In this document: positions 55,111 through 64,000 of the stretch, piece by piece
Layout: each line of letters starts with the position of its first letter
Numbering within the stretch: position 1 is the first letter of the stretch
NCBI RefSeq assembly: GCF_017315985.1
Contig: NZ_JAFLVR010000028.1
Span: 34,489-98,488, forward strand
Length of the DNA: 64,000 nt
Direction: 5' to 3'
Source of the DNA: Candidatus Enterococcus murrayae
GTDB lineage: Bacteria; Bacillota; Bacilli; Lactobacillales; Enterococcaceae
Made by a program: the position numbers and the translations under genes
Notes under the pieces: generated by a model
Database searches by the model: none
The model's input: only the letters and a program-made list of their open reading frames with translations
Told to the model about the DNA's origin: nothing

Positions 55111-55329
55111 ATGGTAAAAGTCTATTCAAAAAATAATTGCATGCAATGTAAAATGGCGAAACGTTATTTAACTGAGAATCATATTTCATTCGAAGAGGTC
55201 AATATCGACAATGAACCCGAAGCTCTAGGTTTTCTAAAAGATCAAGGTTTCCAAAGTGTCCCAGTTATTTTCGGCGGACAACAGGCAATCATCGGTTTCC
55301 GTCCAGATCAATTGAAAGCATTAGCGTAA
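55111..55329 (+). CDS. nrdH: Glutaredoxin-like NrdH redoxin
   Basis: 72-residue thioredoxin-fold protein that reduces class Ib ribonucleotide reductase. The active site is C10-M-Q-C13 (C-x-Q-C), followed by the C-terminal F-R-P-D motif (G-F-R-P-D) typical of NrdH. GGGAGG precedes the ATG. First gene of nrdH-nrdE-nrdF. Confidence 0.95.
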   Translation: MVKVYSKNNCMQCKMAKRYLTENHISFEEVNIDNEPEALGFLKDQGFQSVPVIFGGQQAIIGFRPDQLKALA

Positions 55330-55333
55330 TTCG

Positions 55334-55370
55334 AAACTTTGCGATCCACGATTGCAAAGTTTTCTTCTTT
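55334..55370 (+). terminator. Hairpin/attenuator between nrdH and nrdE
   Basis: AAACTTTGC/GCAAAGTTT 9-bp perfect stem with an 11-base loop and a T-rich end; partial termination would lower nrdEF relative to nrdH. Confidence 0.6.
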
Positions 55371-55492
55371 ATATAGCACAGCTTTATTACCCGGCCCCTA
55401 CTGCAATAAGTTTAGGCCAAAGGTTATTGTGCAAAAAAAATAGTTTGCTAGGCTAAAACGGAATAGATAGAAAAAAGGAAAGATGTGACGAA

Positions 55493-57652
55493 ATGAGTTT
55501 AAAGGACTTAGGTGAAGTATCTTACTTCAAGTTGAACAACGAAATCAACCGTCCAGTGAATGGACAGATACCGCTAAACAAAGATAAAGAAGCTTTAACT
55601 GCTTTTTTCAAAGAAAATGTTGTACCGAACACTCGCACCTTTTCTTCGGTGCAAGAGAAAATTAACTATTTAATAGAAGAAGATTTTTTGGAAGCAGCGT
55701 TTATTGCAAAGTATACTCCTGCTTTTATCGAAAAACTTTTCAATTACTTAGCAGACCAAAATTTCACATTTAAATCATTTATGGCTGCATATAAATTCTA
55801 CTCGCAATACGCTTTGAAGGATAATGCAGGCACAGAATATTTAGAAAGTTATGAAGATCGGGTAGCCTTCAATGCCCTGTATTTTGCTGATGGCGATGAA
55901 AAATTGGCGTTGTCACTAGCAGATGAAATGATCCACCAGCGTTATCAACCCGCTACTCCTTCTTTCCTGAATGCGGGACGGAAGCGTCGTGGTGAATTGG
56001 TCTCTTGTTTCTTAATTCAAGTAACTGATGATATGAACAGCATCGGCCGTTCAATCAATTCAGCATTGCAGCTATCACGAATCGGCGGCGGTGTAGGGAT
56101 CAATTTGTCGAATCTGCGTGAAGCTGGTTCACCAATCAAGGGCTACGATGGTGCTGCAAGCGGAGTCGTTCCAGTTATGAAGCTATTCGAAGACAGCTTC
56201 TCTTATTCAAACCAATTAGGCCAACGTCAAGGTGCAGGTGTCGTTTACTTAGATGTTTTCCATCCAGATATTGAAATGTTCTTATCTGCAAAAAAAGAAA
56301 ACGCCGATGAAAAAATCCGTGTGAAGACTCTTTCACTTGGTGTAACTGTGCCGGATAAGTTTTATGAACTGGCTCGCAAAAATGAGGATATGTATTTGTT
56401 CAGCCCTTACGGTGTCGAACGTGAATACGGTGTCCCTTATTCCTATGTAGATATTACTAAGGAATACGATAACTTAGTCGCAAATCCAAATATTCGCAAG
56501 AAAAAGATTCGTGCCCGTGATCTAGAAAACGAAATTTCTAAATTGCAGCAAGAATCTGGTTACCCATATATCATCAACATTGATACGGCAAATCGTGCCA
56601 ATCCAATTGATGGGAAGATCGTCATGAGTAATCTTTGTTCTGAAATCCTGCAGGTACAAACACCTTCTACGATCAACGGACGTCAAGAATACGATGTACT
56701 AGGAACGGATATTTCTTGTAACTTAGGATCAACAAATATCGTTAATTTAATGGAAAGTCCTGATTTTGGTCAATCGGTTCGGACAATGGTTCGTGCTCTG
56801 ACCTTTGTTACGGATGAATCAGATATCGAAGTGGTTCCTTCTATTCAAAATGGCAATAAACTGAATCACACAATCGGTTTAGGTGCGATGGGCTTGCACA
56901 GCTTCTTTGCAAAGCATTTGATGGAATACGGTTCAGAGGAATCAATCGACTTTACTAATATTTACTTCACTTTGCTGAACTATTGGACATTAATGGAAAG
57001 CAATGAACTGGCGAAGGAACGCAAGACCGTTTTCCATAACTTTGAAAAATCAACTTATGCGGATGGTTCATATTTTGATAAATACACAACTGGCGAATTC
57101 ACGCCTAAAACAGATAAGGTCAAAGAAATTTTCAAAGATATCTTCGTTCCAACTGCTGAAGACTGGGAAAACTTAAAAGCAGCCGTTCAAAAAGATGGGT
57201 TGTATCATCAAAATCGCTTAGCGGTTGCACCAAATGGTTCGATCTCTTATATCAACGATACAAGTGCCAGCTTGCACCCGATCACTCGTTTGATTGAAGA
57301 ACGTCAAGAAAAGAAAATCGGTAAGATCTATTATCCAGCACCTTACTTGAATAATGATACCTTGCCTTATTATACTTCTGCCTACGATATGGATATGCGT
57401 AAAGTGATCGACGTCTATGCGACAGCTCAACAGCATATCGATCAAGGAATGAGTTTGACCTTGTTCATGCGCTCTGAAATTCCTGAAGGCTTGTATGAAT
57501 GGAAAACAGAAAGCAAACAAACCACACGTGATCTGAATATTCTACGTAACTATGCTTTCTATAAAGGATGCAAATCTATTTATTATGTTCGGACCTTTAC
57601 GGATGATGCTGAAGAAATCGGCTCAAACCAATGTGAAAGCTGTGTAATCTAA
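55493..57652 (+). CDS. nrdE: Class Ib ribonucleotide reductase alpha subunit
   Basis: 719-residue catalytic subunit reducing ribonucleoside diphosphates. The redox cysteine region S-N-L-C-S-E-I and the C-terminal swinging pair C-E-S-C-V-I are present, and A-T-P-S-F-L-N-A-G and R-I-G-G-G-V-G-I-N-L are family blocks. The length is that of NrdE without the N-terminal ATP cone. AAGGAAAG is about 14 bases upstream, a loose spacing. Confidence 0.96.
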   Translation: MSLKDLGEVSYFKLNNEINRPVNGQIPLNKDKEALTAFFKENVVPNTRTFSSVQEKINYLIEEDFLEAAFIAKYTPAFIEKLFNYLADQNFTFKSFMAAYKFYSQYALKDNAGTEYLESYEDRVAFNALYFADGDEKLALSLADEMIHQRYQPATPSFLNAGRKRRGELVSCFLIQVTDDMNSIGRSINSALQLSRIGGGVGINLSNLREAGSPIKGYDGAASGVVPVMKLFEDSFSYSNQLGQRQGAGVVYLDVFHPDIEMFLSAKKENADEKIRVKTLSLGVTVPDKFYELARKNEDMYLFSPYGVEREYGVPYSYVDITKEYDNLVANPNIRKKKIRARDLENEISKLQQESGYPYIINIDTANRANPIDGKIVMSNLCSEILQVQTPSTINGRQEYDVLGTDISCNLGSTNIVNLMESPDFGQSVRTMVRALTFVTDESDIEVVPSIQNGNKLNHTIGLGAMGLHSFFAKHLMEYGSEESIDFTNIYFTLLNYWTLMESNELAKERKTVFHNFEKSTYADGSYFDKYTTGEFTPKTDKVKEIFKDIFVPTAEDWENLKAAVQKDGLYHQNRLAVAPNGSISYINDTSASLHPITRLIEERQEKKIGKIYYPAPYLNNDTLPYYTSAYDMDMRKVIDVYATAQQHIDQGMSLTLFMRSEIPEGLYEWKTESKQTTRDLNILRNYAFYKGCKSIYYVRTFTDDAEEIGSNQCESCVI

Positions 57653-57660
57653 AATAACTA

Positions 57661-57690
57661 TTACCTCTCGCACTTCGGTTCGAGAGGTAA
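57661..57690 (+). other. Perfect intergenic hairpin between nrdE and nrdF
   Basis: TTACCTCTCG/CGAGAGGTAA, 10 bp perfect, 10-base loop, no T run; more like an mRNA processing or stability element than a terminator. Confidence 0.65.
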
Positions 57691-57768
57691 AGCTATGAAT
57701 GACGAACATCAGCTGCATTTTTCGCTTTACGAGAATGATTCCCTTGAAGGAAATAAGGAGGACTATCC

Positions 57769-58734
57769 ATGGCAGAAACTTATTATGAAGCCATTAACTG
57801 GAATGAGATCGAAGACGTCATCGATAAATCGACGTGGGAAAAACTAACAGAACAATTTTGGTTGGATACGCGGATTCCGCTATCAAACGATTTGGATGAT
57901 TGGCGCAAGCTGTCACCTTTAGAAAAAACAGTTGTCGGACATGTTTTCGGCGGCTTAACACTGCTTGATACTGTCCAATCAGAGAGCGGAATGGATCAGC
58001 TGAGAGAAGATGTTCGTACGCCTCATGAGGAAGCTGTACTCAATAACATCCAATTCATGGAATCAGTCCATGCCAAAAGCTATTCTTCTATTTTCAGTAC
58101 CTTGAACACCAAAGCAGAGATTGAAGAGATTTTTGAATGGACCAATACCAACCAGTATCTGCAAAAAAAAGCGGAACGAATCAATGAAATCTATAAAAAT
58201 GGGACGCCGCTAGAAAAGAAAATCGCTAGTGTTTTTCTAGAAACCTTCCTATTTTATTCTGGTTTCTACACACCGCTTTATTATTTAGGCAATAACAAAT
58301 TAGCTAATGTAGCAGAAATCATTAAACTGATCATCCGTGATGAATCTGTCCATGGAACGTATATTGGTTATAAATTCCAACGCGGCTTTAATGAGCAAAC
58401 GGAAGAGGAACAAGAACGTTTGAAGGAATGGATGTACGATTTATTATATGAACTGTATGAAAACGAAGAACGCTATACTGAAGAGTTGTACGATGAGATC
58501 GGCTGGAGTGAAGAAGTGAAGACCTTCTTGCGTTATAATGCCAACAAAGCATTAATGAATCTTGGTATGGACCCGCTCTTCCCAGATACAGCGGACGACG
58601 TGAATCCAATCGTTATGAATGGGATTTCTACTGGAACCAGCAACCATGACTTCTTCTCACAAGTCGGCAATGGCTACTTGCTTGGTCAAGTAGAAGCCAT
58701 GAACGATGATGATTATTTGATCGGTTTAGACTAA
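57769..58734 (+). CDS. nrdF: Class Ib ribonucleotide reductase beta subunit
   Basis: 321-residue radical-generating subunit with a dinuclear Mn/Fe centre and tyrosyl radical. Metal-ligand helices E-S-V-H-A-K-S-Y and D-E-S-V-H-G-T-Y-I-G-Y are visible, and the C-terminal tail (D-D-D-Y-L-I-G-L-D) docks to NrdE. AAGGAGG precedes the ATG. NrdI, the flavodoxin needed for Mn loading, is not adjacent. Confidence 0.96.
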   Translation: MAETYYEAINWNEIEDVIDKSTWEKLTEQFWLDTRIPLSNDLDDWRKLSPLEKTVVGHVFGGLTLLDTVQSESGMDQLREDVRTPHEEAVLNNIQFMESVHAKSYSSIFSTLNTKAEIEEIFEWTNTNQYLQKKAERINEIYKNGTPLEKKIASVFLETFLFYSGFYTPLYYLGNNKLANVAEIIKLIIRDESVHGTYIGYKFQRGFNEQTEEEQERLKEWMYDLLYELYENEERYTEELYDEIGWSEEVKTFLRYNANKALMNLGMDPLFPDTADDVNPIVMNGISTGTSNHDFFSQVGNGYLLGQVEAMNDDDYLIGLD

Positions 58735-58743
58735 GAATGACAA

Positions 58744-58777
58744 AAAAACTGCCAGCAGAAAATTGCTGGCAGTTTTT
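58744..58777. terminator. Bidirectional terminator of nrdHEF and the ABC permease gene
   Basis: AAAAACTGCCAGCA/TGCTGGCAGTTTTT, 14-bp perfect stem, 6-base loop; between convergent genes. Confidence 0.9.
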
Positions 58778-61261
58778 CTATTCTGAAGCTTGAATTCGTT
58801 TGATGACGGTCTCTTTATTGACGATCGTGGTCGTTGCATATGTGAGAATCAATTGAACGACGATGACCAACACTATCATCAGCAGAACTTGAAGCAACGG
58901 GTATTGATAGATCTTTATTTGCATCAGTGCATGGCTTTCAGCATATAGATAGACTAAATATCCTAAGACACTGCCAATTCCCACTCCTAGTAACAGGATG
59001 CCGCCTGCGTAAACCAATCCTTCTGTTTGAAGCATCCGTTTCATTTGCCGATTAGACATTCCGATTGCTTGCATGACACCCAGCTCTTTTTTACGACTCA
59101 GAATACTGTCGATCGTCGTATTGGTTAGATTCATGATTCCGACAATCGCAAGAATTAACATGATGGCATAGCCTGCGCCAGTCATCATTTGCAGCGCGCC
59201 TTCCCATTGTTCCAAAAATTCCTCATAACTCTTCAGGTTGAAAAGCTCATTTGATTCTTCAATACGCTCAATCGCTGGTTGGATTGCCTCTGCTTGTCCC
59301 TTAGCTGCTTTAATATTGACATAATAGGTCAAATTATTTTTCGACAATTTCTTTATTGCGTCATTACTCATCAAGAAATTATCATACCCGCTAATTGATT
59401 CTGCAAAATCTCCGCCGGCAATAACCGTCATTTCTTTTTCAAAGGAACGATCCCCATCGAAAAACCTGAATGTCAGTGTATCGCCAATTTTTATTCCCGG
59501 GTAATTTGTTGTCACATAGCTTGTTGCAACCACCTTATCGCCAGAATCTAATTCATCATAGGTTGCACTACCTTCGTTGATATCTCTTTTGATTAAATCC
59601 ATTTGACTCTTAGAAATTCCCCCGACCGATAATCCCATCGGTTTGTCTGTACCGACTTCTTTAATCGCTGGGATTTCTCCTGTGATTGATTGGAAAGCCT
59701 CTACCTTTTCGACCCCTTTGACTGCTTTGAGTTGATTCATCATCTCTGCGTTCAGAGGATTGTTTTGTTGAATCTTTGTCCATTCAAGGTCTGGACGCAT
59801 TTTATCGCCGCTTTTTGAAGCAATATTCAGTCGATAATCCTCTGCAATCGAATCCCGGGCAATCTGCTGTGGATTCATGCAACTAAAAACAGTCGAGATG
59901 ACTACGAATAAGATACCGGTCATTCCTAAGGAGAAAATCGTGATCAACGTCCGTTTTTTGTTTCGAGATAGATTCGCATTGGCTAAATGCCGCAGATCAA
60001 GATTAATAAAACCTTTGCGAAGTTTTTTCTTCTTGCCTTTCGTTTGTCCCGTATAACGCATTGCCTCTACAGGCATGATTTTACTCGCCTGCCGCATTGG
60101 TTTTAGAGAGGCTAAAACAACTGTCAGCAATGTGACGCCTACAGTCATCCCTATTATCCAAGGAATGATCAAGGACACCTCGCCATTTTCCAAAACTTCT
60201 CGCATGACCTTAGTCGTCGCTATGTCATTTTGGATCGAGGACATTAGTCGAAAGAAAACGAGTTTCACAGTAACGATTCCGATCAACAAGCCAACGGGAA
60301 TCGAGATCCCTGCTACGATCAAATTTTCTCTTAAAATGATTTGTCGCAGCTGTCGCTTCGTTGCTCCCAGCGCCGCGAGCTTTCCAAATTCCTGAACCTT
60401 ATTAATCAAGGATACATAATAAATGCTGTAGATTGTCAACGCTCCTGCGATCAAAATAATGCCTACAATGATCGTCATCCCAGAATAAAAAGCAGGGTCC
60501 ACATAATTCGCAAAAATATAGTCACTATTTTCAACGACATTACTTTCAATAACATCAAAATTCTTGCCAATCTCCTTGACTTGATCCTTAATCGCATCTG
60601 TTGAGGTCGCAGCTTCTTCTTTCAAACGGACCATCATACGATAGTTTCTTTGGTTTTTGGGGATAATTTCATTCATGAAATCTTTCGAAATGAGCATCGA
60701 GAAGATTTTTCTTTCACTTTGATTCTTTCCATCAGGAGAGAACCCTGTTAAGCGAAAGGTCATTTCCTGCTGCAGACCCATGCCGTCCTCTTCATAAATC
60801 TGGATCGGAATTTTGATCGTATCACCAAGTTTAGCAGCTGGATAACCAAGTTCCTTTAACGCATTACGAGAAAGAACCGCGTCATTGCTCTTTTTAGGCT
60901 CATGTCCTTCAGTAAATGTTTGCTTCACTAATTTTTGAGCGCCCTTATCTAAGTAGCTGATCAGGATGTAATCTTTTTCATTTAGAACAGACTCCCCAAT
61001 ATCTTGCCGCAATCCGTATTCATTGATTGCTTCATGCTGGGCAATTTTCCCTTTATTTTCCTCCGAAACATCACGATACATCGCATGCCATGTTGGGTAC
61101 ACTTTATTTACAGCTGCATTCTGAACATTTACGACACCTAATCCAATTGAAGTAATTAAGAAAACTAATACACTAGTCAAAATAATGGCGATTCCAGATA
61201 AAAGATTTTTTCCTTTATGATACTTTGTGTTGGCCAAAGCCACTTTACTGGTCATCTTCAT
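58778..61261 (-). CDS. ABC transporter permease with duplicated FtsX domains
   Basis: 827-residue permease. N-terminal membrane helix (about 18-42), extracellular domain, first FtsX triple-helix block (about 250-395), a second half beginning near 435 with its own helix and extracellular domain, and a second FtsX block (about 705-820, G-V-M-Q-A-I-G-M-S). The same motif G-K-L-A-A-L-G-A-T is in the first half. The duplicated layout is typical of MacB/LolC-like systems that move lipids or antimicrobial peptides. The ATG directly follows the ATPase gene's stop. Confidence 0.87.
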   Translation of the reverse strand: MKMTSKVALANTKYHKGKNLLSGIAIILTSVLVFLITSIGLGVVNVQNAAVNKVYPTWHAMYRDVSEENKGKIAQHEAINEYGLRQDIGESVLNEKDYILISYLDKGAQKLVKQTFTEGHEPKKSNDAVLSRNALKELGYPAAKLGDTIKIPIQIYEEDGMGLQQEMTFRLTGFSPDGKNQSERKIFSMLISKDFMNEIIPKNQRNYRMMVRLKEEAATSTDAIKDQVKEIGKNFDVIESNVVENSDYIFANYVDPAFYSGMTIIVGIILIAGALTIYSIYYVSLINKVQEFGKLAALGATKRQLRQIILRENLIVAGISIPVGLLIGIVTVKLVFFRLMSSIQNDIATTKVMREVLENGEVSLIIPWIIGMTVGVTLLTVVLASLKPMRQASKIMPVEAMRYTGQTKGKKKKLRKGFINLDLRHLANANLSRNKKRTLITIFSLGMTGILFVVISTVFSCMNPQQIARDSIAEDYRLNIASKSGDKMRPDLEWTKIQQNNPLNAEMMNQLKAVKGVEKVEAFQSITGEIPAIKEVGTDKPMGLSVGGISKSQMDLIKRDINEGSATYDELDSGDKVVATSYVTTNYPGIKIGDTLTFRFFDGDRSFEKEMTVIAGGDFAESISGYDNFLMSNDAIKKLSKNNLTYYVNIKAAKGQAEAIQPAIERIEESNELFNLKSYEEFLEQWEGALQMMTGAGYAIMLILAIVGIMNLTNTTIDSILSRKKELGVMQAIGMSNRQMKRMLQTEGLVYAGGILLLGVGIGSVLGYLVYLYAESHALMQIKIYQYPLLQVLLMIVLVIVVQLILTYATTTIVNKETVIKRIQASE

Positions 61262-61921
61262 TTAGATCACCCGCCCGTCTTCAATGTGAACGATATGATC
61301 CGCTGTTTGTGCAATCCCTTCATCATGGGTAATCATGATCAATGTTTGGCCGAATGCTTCTACCGATCGTTTTAATAGTGACATCACTTCTAACTCTGTT
61401 TTTGTATCTAAGTTTCCTGTCGGTTCATCCGCTAAAATAATTGCTGGTTCTGCAGCGATTGCACGGGCAATTGCCACACGCTGCTGCTGTCCGCCGGAAA
61501 GCATGCTTGGCAAAGCTTTTTTTCGATCATTTAAACCAATCGTCGTTAACAACTCTTCAATAAACGCAGTATTTACTTTTCGATTATCTAAGCCGATAGG
61601 TAAAACAACATTCTCCCACACATTTAATGATGGAATTAAATTGTAATTCTGGAAAATGAACCCAATCTTTTGTCGGCGAAAAACAGCTAATTGCTCATCC
61701 TTCATACGAAAAACATTTTTCCCATCAATGATTACTTGTCCTGAATCAGGCCGATCCAAGCCGCCGATTAAGTTCAATAAGGTGCTTTTACCTGAACCTG
61801 ATTTACCCACAATAGCAACAAAATCCCCTTTTTCTACCTCTAAATCGATATGGTCAACCGCCTTTACGATTGAACTCCCGTCGTTATAATGTTTTACTAA
61901 ATCCCTAATTGTTAAAATCAT
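61262..61921 (-). CDS. ABC transporter ATP-binding protein (MacB/LolD-like)
   Basis: 219-residue ATPase partner of the FtsX permease. Walker A G-K-S-G-S-G-K-S-T, signature L-S-G-G-Q-Q-Q-R-V-A, Walker B I-I-L-A-D-E-P-T-G-N-L-D. The start is the ATG of M-I-L-T-I-R-D at 61921, with AAGGAG upstream; a longer frame to 61948 lacks one. Downstream of a response regulator/kinase pair on the same strand, separated by a terminator. Confidence 0.93.
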   Translation of the reverse strand: MILTIRDLVKHYNDGSSIVKAVDHIDLEVEKGDFVAIVGKSGSGKSTLLNLIGGLDRPDSGQVIIDGKNVFRMKDEQLAVFRRQKIGFIFQNYNLIPSLNVWENVVLPIGLDNRKVNTAFIEELLTTIGLNDRKKALPSMLSGGQQQRVAIARAIAAEPAIILADEPTGNLDTKTELEVMSLLKRSVEAFGQTLIMITHDEGIAQTADHIVHIEDGRVI

Positions 61922-61964
61922 TTTTTTCTCCTTCTTTCCTGCTCTCATTTCTATACCCTTAGTA

Positions 61965-61990
61965 TAAAAAAGAACCCTTGCAGGATTCTT
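61965..61990 (-). terminator. Terminator/attenuator between the kinase and ABC genes
   Basis: AAGAACCC/GGATTCTT 8-bp stem (one wobble), 5-base loop, six T on the minus strand. Confidence 0.65.
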
Positions 61991-62024
61991 TCAACGAACA
62001 TAACAATTTTGTAAGAATAGGAGG

Positions 62025-63152
62025 TTACGCTAACGGCAACGTTAATTGAAAATTAGAGCCCCTCGGTTGGCGGCGTTTCACTAATACTGTCCCGCCTTGC
62101 TCCTCAATGATCTTTCGAGTAAGATACAGTCCCACTCCCGAGCCTTCTACAGACGCACTATTTTTTCCGCGATAAAAGCGTTGGTAGATTTTATTTTGTT
62201 CTTCTTTAGGAATGCCAGGCCCCTGATCCTTAACCTCTACTAAAACATATGTGATTAACAACGACGTTTGGACTACAACCGTTGTTTTCTTTGGTGAATA
62301 CTTAATGGCATTCTCTAAAACATTTCCCAAAGCTTCAAGCGTCCATTTTTTATCAACCAGAACAAATGATTCCTCTGACAGTTCAACCTCCAGCTCAATT
62401 TCCTTTTCAACAGCCTTCATAATCACACTGTTAACTGCTTGAGTTAAGAGCTGCTGCAAGGAAACTTTCTGGGGATGCAATTGAATTAATTCTGTTTCCA
62501 ATTGCGAAATTTTGCCTAGCCCATCCAGCATTAGTCCCAGTTTATTAATCTGTACTTCTGCTTGCTCCGCAAATTTTTTTCGTTCTTGTTCTTCGTATTG
62601 TTCTGAAAGAGCGATGTCTAAGCTTAGTTTTAATGAAGCAACGGGGGTTTTTAATTGATGAGTGATGTCGGTAATACTAGATTTTAAATCTCCCTCTTCG
62701 CGTTGACTTCGCCGCAGCATCAACTCATTATAAGCAAGCGTTTCTTCATACTCATTTGTTTTCTCCTCTAATTGATGATGAAGCGTTCGTTTTTTTCGTA
62801 GTAACCAATAGAAAAGTAGTGAAAAAAGCAGCCAGCCCAGACTGAAAACTGCAAAATTGCGTAAAATAAAGGTATTTAAAAGATGAGCTAGGCTCATCTT
62901 TCCTAACAATCCGTATTTTGTTTCCAGCTTCTTCCCTTCTGCTATCAAATCGGCTGTTTTAGGTTCATCAAAACCCTCAATTAGCTTTGCTTCAGAAAAT
63001 GATTCTTCTTTATTTAACAAGGCTAACGTTGCTTGCTGATCTTGCAGAAGTTCTGAACGCATCCGTAAATTTTGAACCATAACTAGTGTAACGAAAAGCA
63101 AAGAAAACAAAACATAGAGCAGAATTATTTTTTTTGAACGTCGTTGATCCAT
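62025..63152 (-). CDS. Sensor histidine kinase
   Basis: 375 residues: helix 1 (about 9-27), a short extracytoplasmic loop (28-95), helix 2 (about 98-118), a coiled segment, HisKA with H165 in T-D-I-T-H-Q-L-K-T-P, and HATPase with N-A-I-K-Y-S and G-P-G-I-P plus G-S-G-V-G-L-Y-L. AGGAG precedes the ATG. It overlaps the response regulator gene by 28 bases. The small sensor loop fits kinases that sense membrane-active compounds, possibly through the adjacent ABC transporter. Confidence 0.92.
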   Translation of the reverse strand: MDQRRSKKIILLYVLFSLLFVTLVMVQNLRMRSELLQDQQATLALLNKEESFSEAKLIEGFDEPKTADLIAEGKKLETKYGLLGKMSLAHLLNTFILRNFAVFSLGWLLFSLLFYWLLRKKRTLHHQLEEKTNEYEETLAYNELMLRRSQREEGDLKSSITDITHQLKTPVASLKLSLDIALSEQYEEQERKKFAEQAEVQINKLGLMLDGLGKISQLETELIQLHPQKVSLQQLLTQAVNSVIMKAVEKEIELEVELSEESFVLVDKKWTLEALGNVLENAIKYSPKKTTVVVQTSLLITYVLVEVKDQGPGIPKEEQNKIYQRFYRGKNSASVEGSGVGLYLTRKIIEEQGGTVLVKRRQPRGSNFQLTLPLA

Positions 63153-63799
63153 AGATAACCCACTCCTCGAACTGTTTTGATCCGCTCTTTGCCGACCTTT
63201 TGCCGCAGGCGGCTGATATTGACTGAGACGGTATTTGTATCAATATAATCCCCTTTTGTATCCCAAATCTGATTCAACAATTGTTCTGAGGATAAAATTT
63301 GCTTCGGATTCTCCATAAATAGAATCAGCAATTGAATCTCTGTCTTACTTAGCGACAGGAGTTCGCCACACAACTTGACCTTCATTTCAGTCAAAGAAAC
63401 TGATAACTCCCCTGATACCAACTCTTGCCCCTGCGTTCTTTCTACCCGTTTCATCATTGCTTGTACCTTAGATACTAAGACCATTAAACTAAAAGGCTTA
63501 GTCATATAATCATCCGCTCCGTGAACATAGCCAGTCACAATATCATGCTCCTGACTATAAGAAGTCAGCATCAAAATTAAAACATTCGACTGTTCACGAA
63601 CTTTCTGACAAAAATCCAATCCGCTGCCGTCAGGTAAAGAAAGATCACTGATAATCAAATCGATCTCATTTTGCTGAAAGCTCGCCTCTGCTGATGCAAT
63701 ATCTAGGCATGCCGCTACTTCATAGCCTTCTCTGCTCAAGCACAATTGAATCCCGTTATTCAAATTAGTATCATCTTCTAACAAAAGAATTTTCCCCAT
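63125..63799 (-). CDS. OmpR-family response regulator
   Basis: 224 residues: receiver with D9-D10, phospho-acceptor D52 (I-S-D-L-S-L-P-D-G) and M-T-K-P-F; C-terminal winged helix ending R-G-V-G-Y-L-W. The start is the ATG of M-G-K-I-L-L-L at 63799, with GGAGG 5 bases upstream; the TTG four codons earlier overlaps it. First gene of the four-gene sensory-transport module; its likely target is the ABC pair at 58778-61921. Confidence 0.93.
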   Translation of the reverse strand: MGKILLLEDDTNLNNGIQLCLSREGYEVAACLDIASAEASFQQNEIDLIISDLSLPDGSGLDFCQKVREQSNVLILMLTSYSQEHDIVTGYVHGADDYMTKPFSLMVLVSKVQAMMKRVERTQGQELVSGELSVSLTEMKVKLCGELLSLSKTEIQLLILFMENPKQILSSEQLLNQIWDTKGDYIDTNTVSVNISRLRQKVGKERIKTVRGVGYLWINDVQKK

Positions 63800-63878
63800 T
63801 TTTTCCTCCAACTGCCGTTCTTACTATTAACTGTATCAATGAACACAGAGCCTGACAACATCCTTTAAAGTAACCCAT

Positions 63879-64000
63879 CCACCCGTGAAAACGGGTGGCT
63901 TTTTAACACCTCTAGAAGAGGTCCCCACTCACATACTCCATAAATGGAGCTTTCTAAAAGACCGCCAACCGCTCGGCGCCCGCTACTTTATTTCTTTTTC
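63879..64000 (-). mobile_element. Hairpin-rich end of a probable IS200/IS605-type (TnpB) element
   Basis: Three perfect hairpins lie within 71 bases: CCACCCGT/ACGGGTGG with a GAAA loop (63879-63898), ACCTCT/AGAGGT (63908-63922) and CTCCAT/ATGGAG (63936-63949), followed by a GC-rich GCCAACCGCTCGGC stretch unlike the neighbourhood. Serial hairpins with TTAAAAAGCC between them on the minus strand suggest the omegaRNA/right end of a TnpB element whose gene would lie past the window edge. No transposase ORF is visible here, so the call is tentative. Confidence 0.45.

Overview
The window looks like a chromosomal segment of a low-GC Firmicute, most likely an Enterococcus or close relative. Supporting signs are AGGAGG-type ribosome binding sites throughout, the WalRK-YycHIJ cluster, the MurT/GatD pair, a CIRCE-controlled groESL operon, class Ib ribonucleotide reductase with NrdH, a sortase-type surface protein and many short AT-rich intergenic regions. 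A complete leuABCD operon is present. The species call is inference from gene content only.

Layout. 1-12.4 kb: end of a short-chain dehydrogenase, a KtrB-type K+ channel subunit, murT-gatD (peptidoglycan amidation), manA, a serine hydrolase, a two-domain VOC protein, a Cys-less rhodanese, an FMN azoreductase, an AI-2E family exporter, an orphan PTS IIA-Gut-like protein and a lactonase. 12.6-21.9 kb: an unknown helical protein, a GNAT, a cation P-type ATPase behind what reads as a yybP-ykoY manganese riboswitch, an LTA-synthase-like gene with ttcA, and pncB-nadE (NAD salvage). 22-31 kb: a small conserved protein, a 971-residue three-domain flavin reductase, groES-groEL, a CPBP protease, an NAD(P)-binding protein. 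29.5-36.6 kb: the walR-walK-yycH-yycI-yycJ cell-wall regulatory operon and degV with a DUF1836 gene.

36.8-49.8 kb: tRNA-Lys(CUU), a surface protein with a YPKTG sorting signal, oppBCDF and oppA (oligopeptide uptake), then leuABCD. The leu leader encodes a 14-residue peptide ending in three Leu codons, followed by a hairpin and an intrinsic terminator, so attenuation by leucine supply is likely; a CodY-like box lies at the start of the transcript. 49.8-64 kb: an ABC exporter under a consensus promoter with two GGTACC-centred palindromes, feoA-feoB and a small Cys-rich protein behind a Fur-like box, nrdH-nrdE-nrdF behind paired NrdR-like boxes, and a four-gene response regulator/kinase/ABC module. 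The last 120 bases are a run of hairpins that look like the end of an IS200/IS605-type (TnpB) element.

Signals most worth attention are the leu attenuator, the Mn riboswitch, the exporter operators, the atypical active site of the fused reductase, the terminator that buries a ribosome binding site at 28.75 kb, and the hairpin array at the right edge. No CRISPR array, rRNA or prophage was seen.
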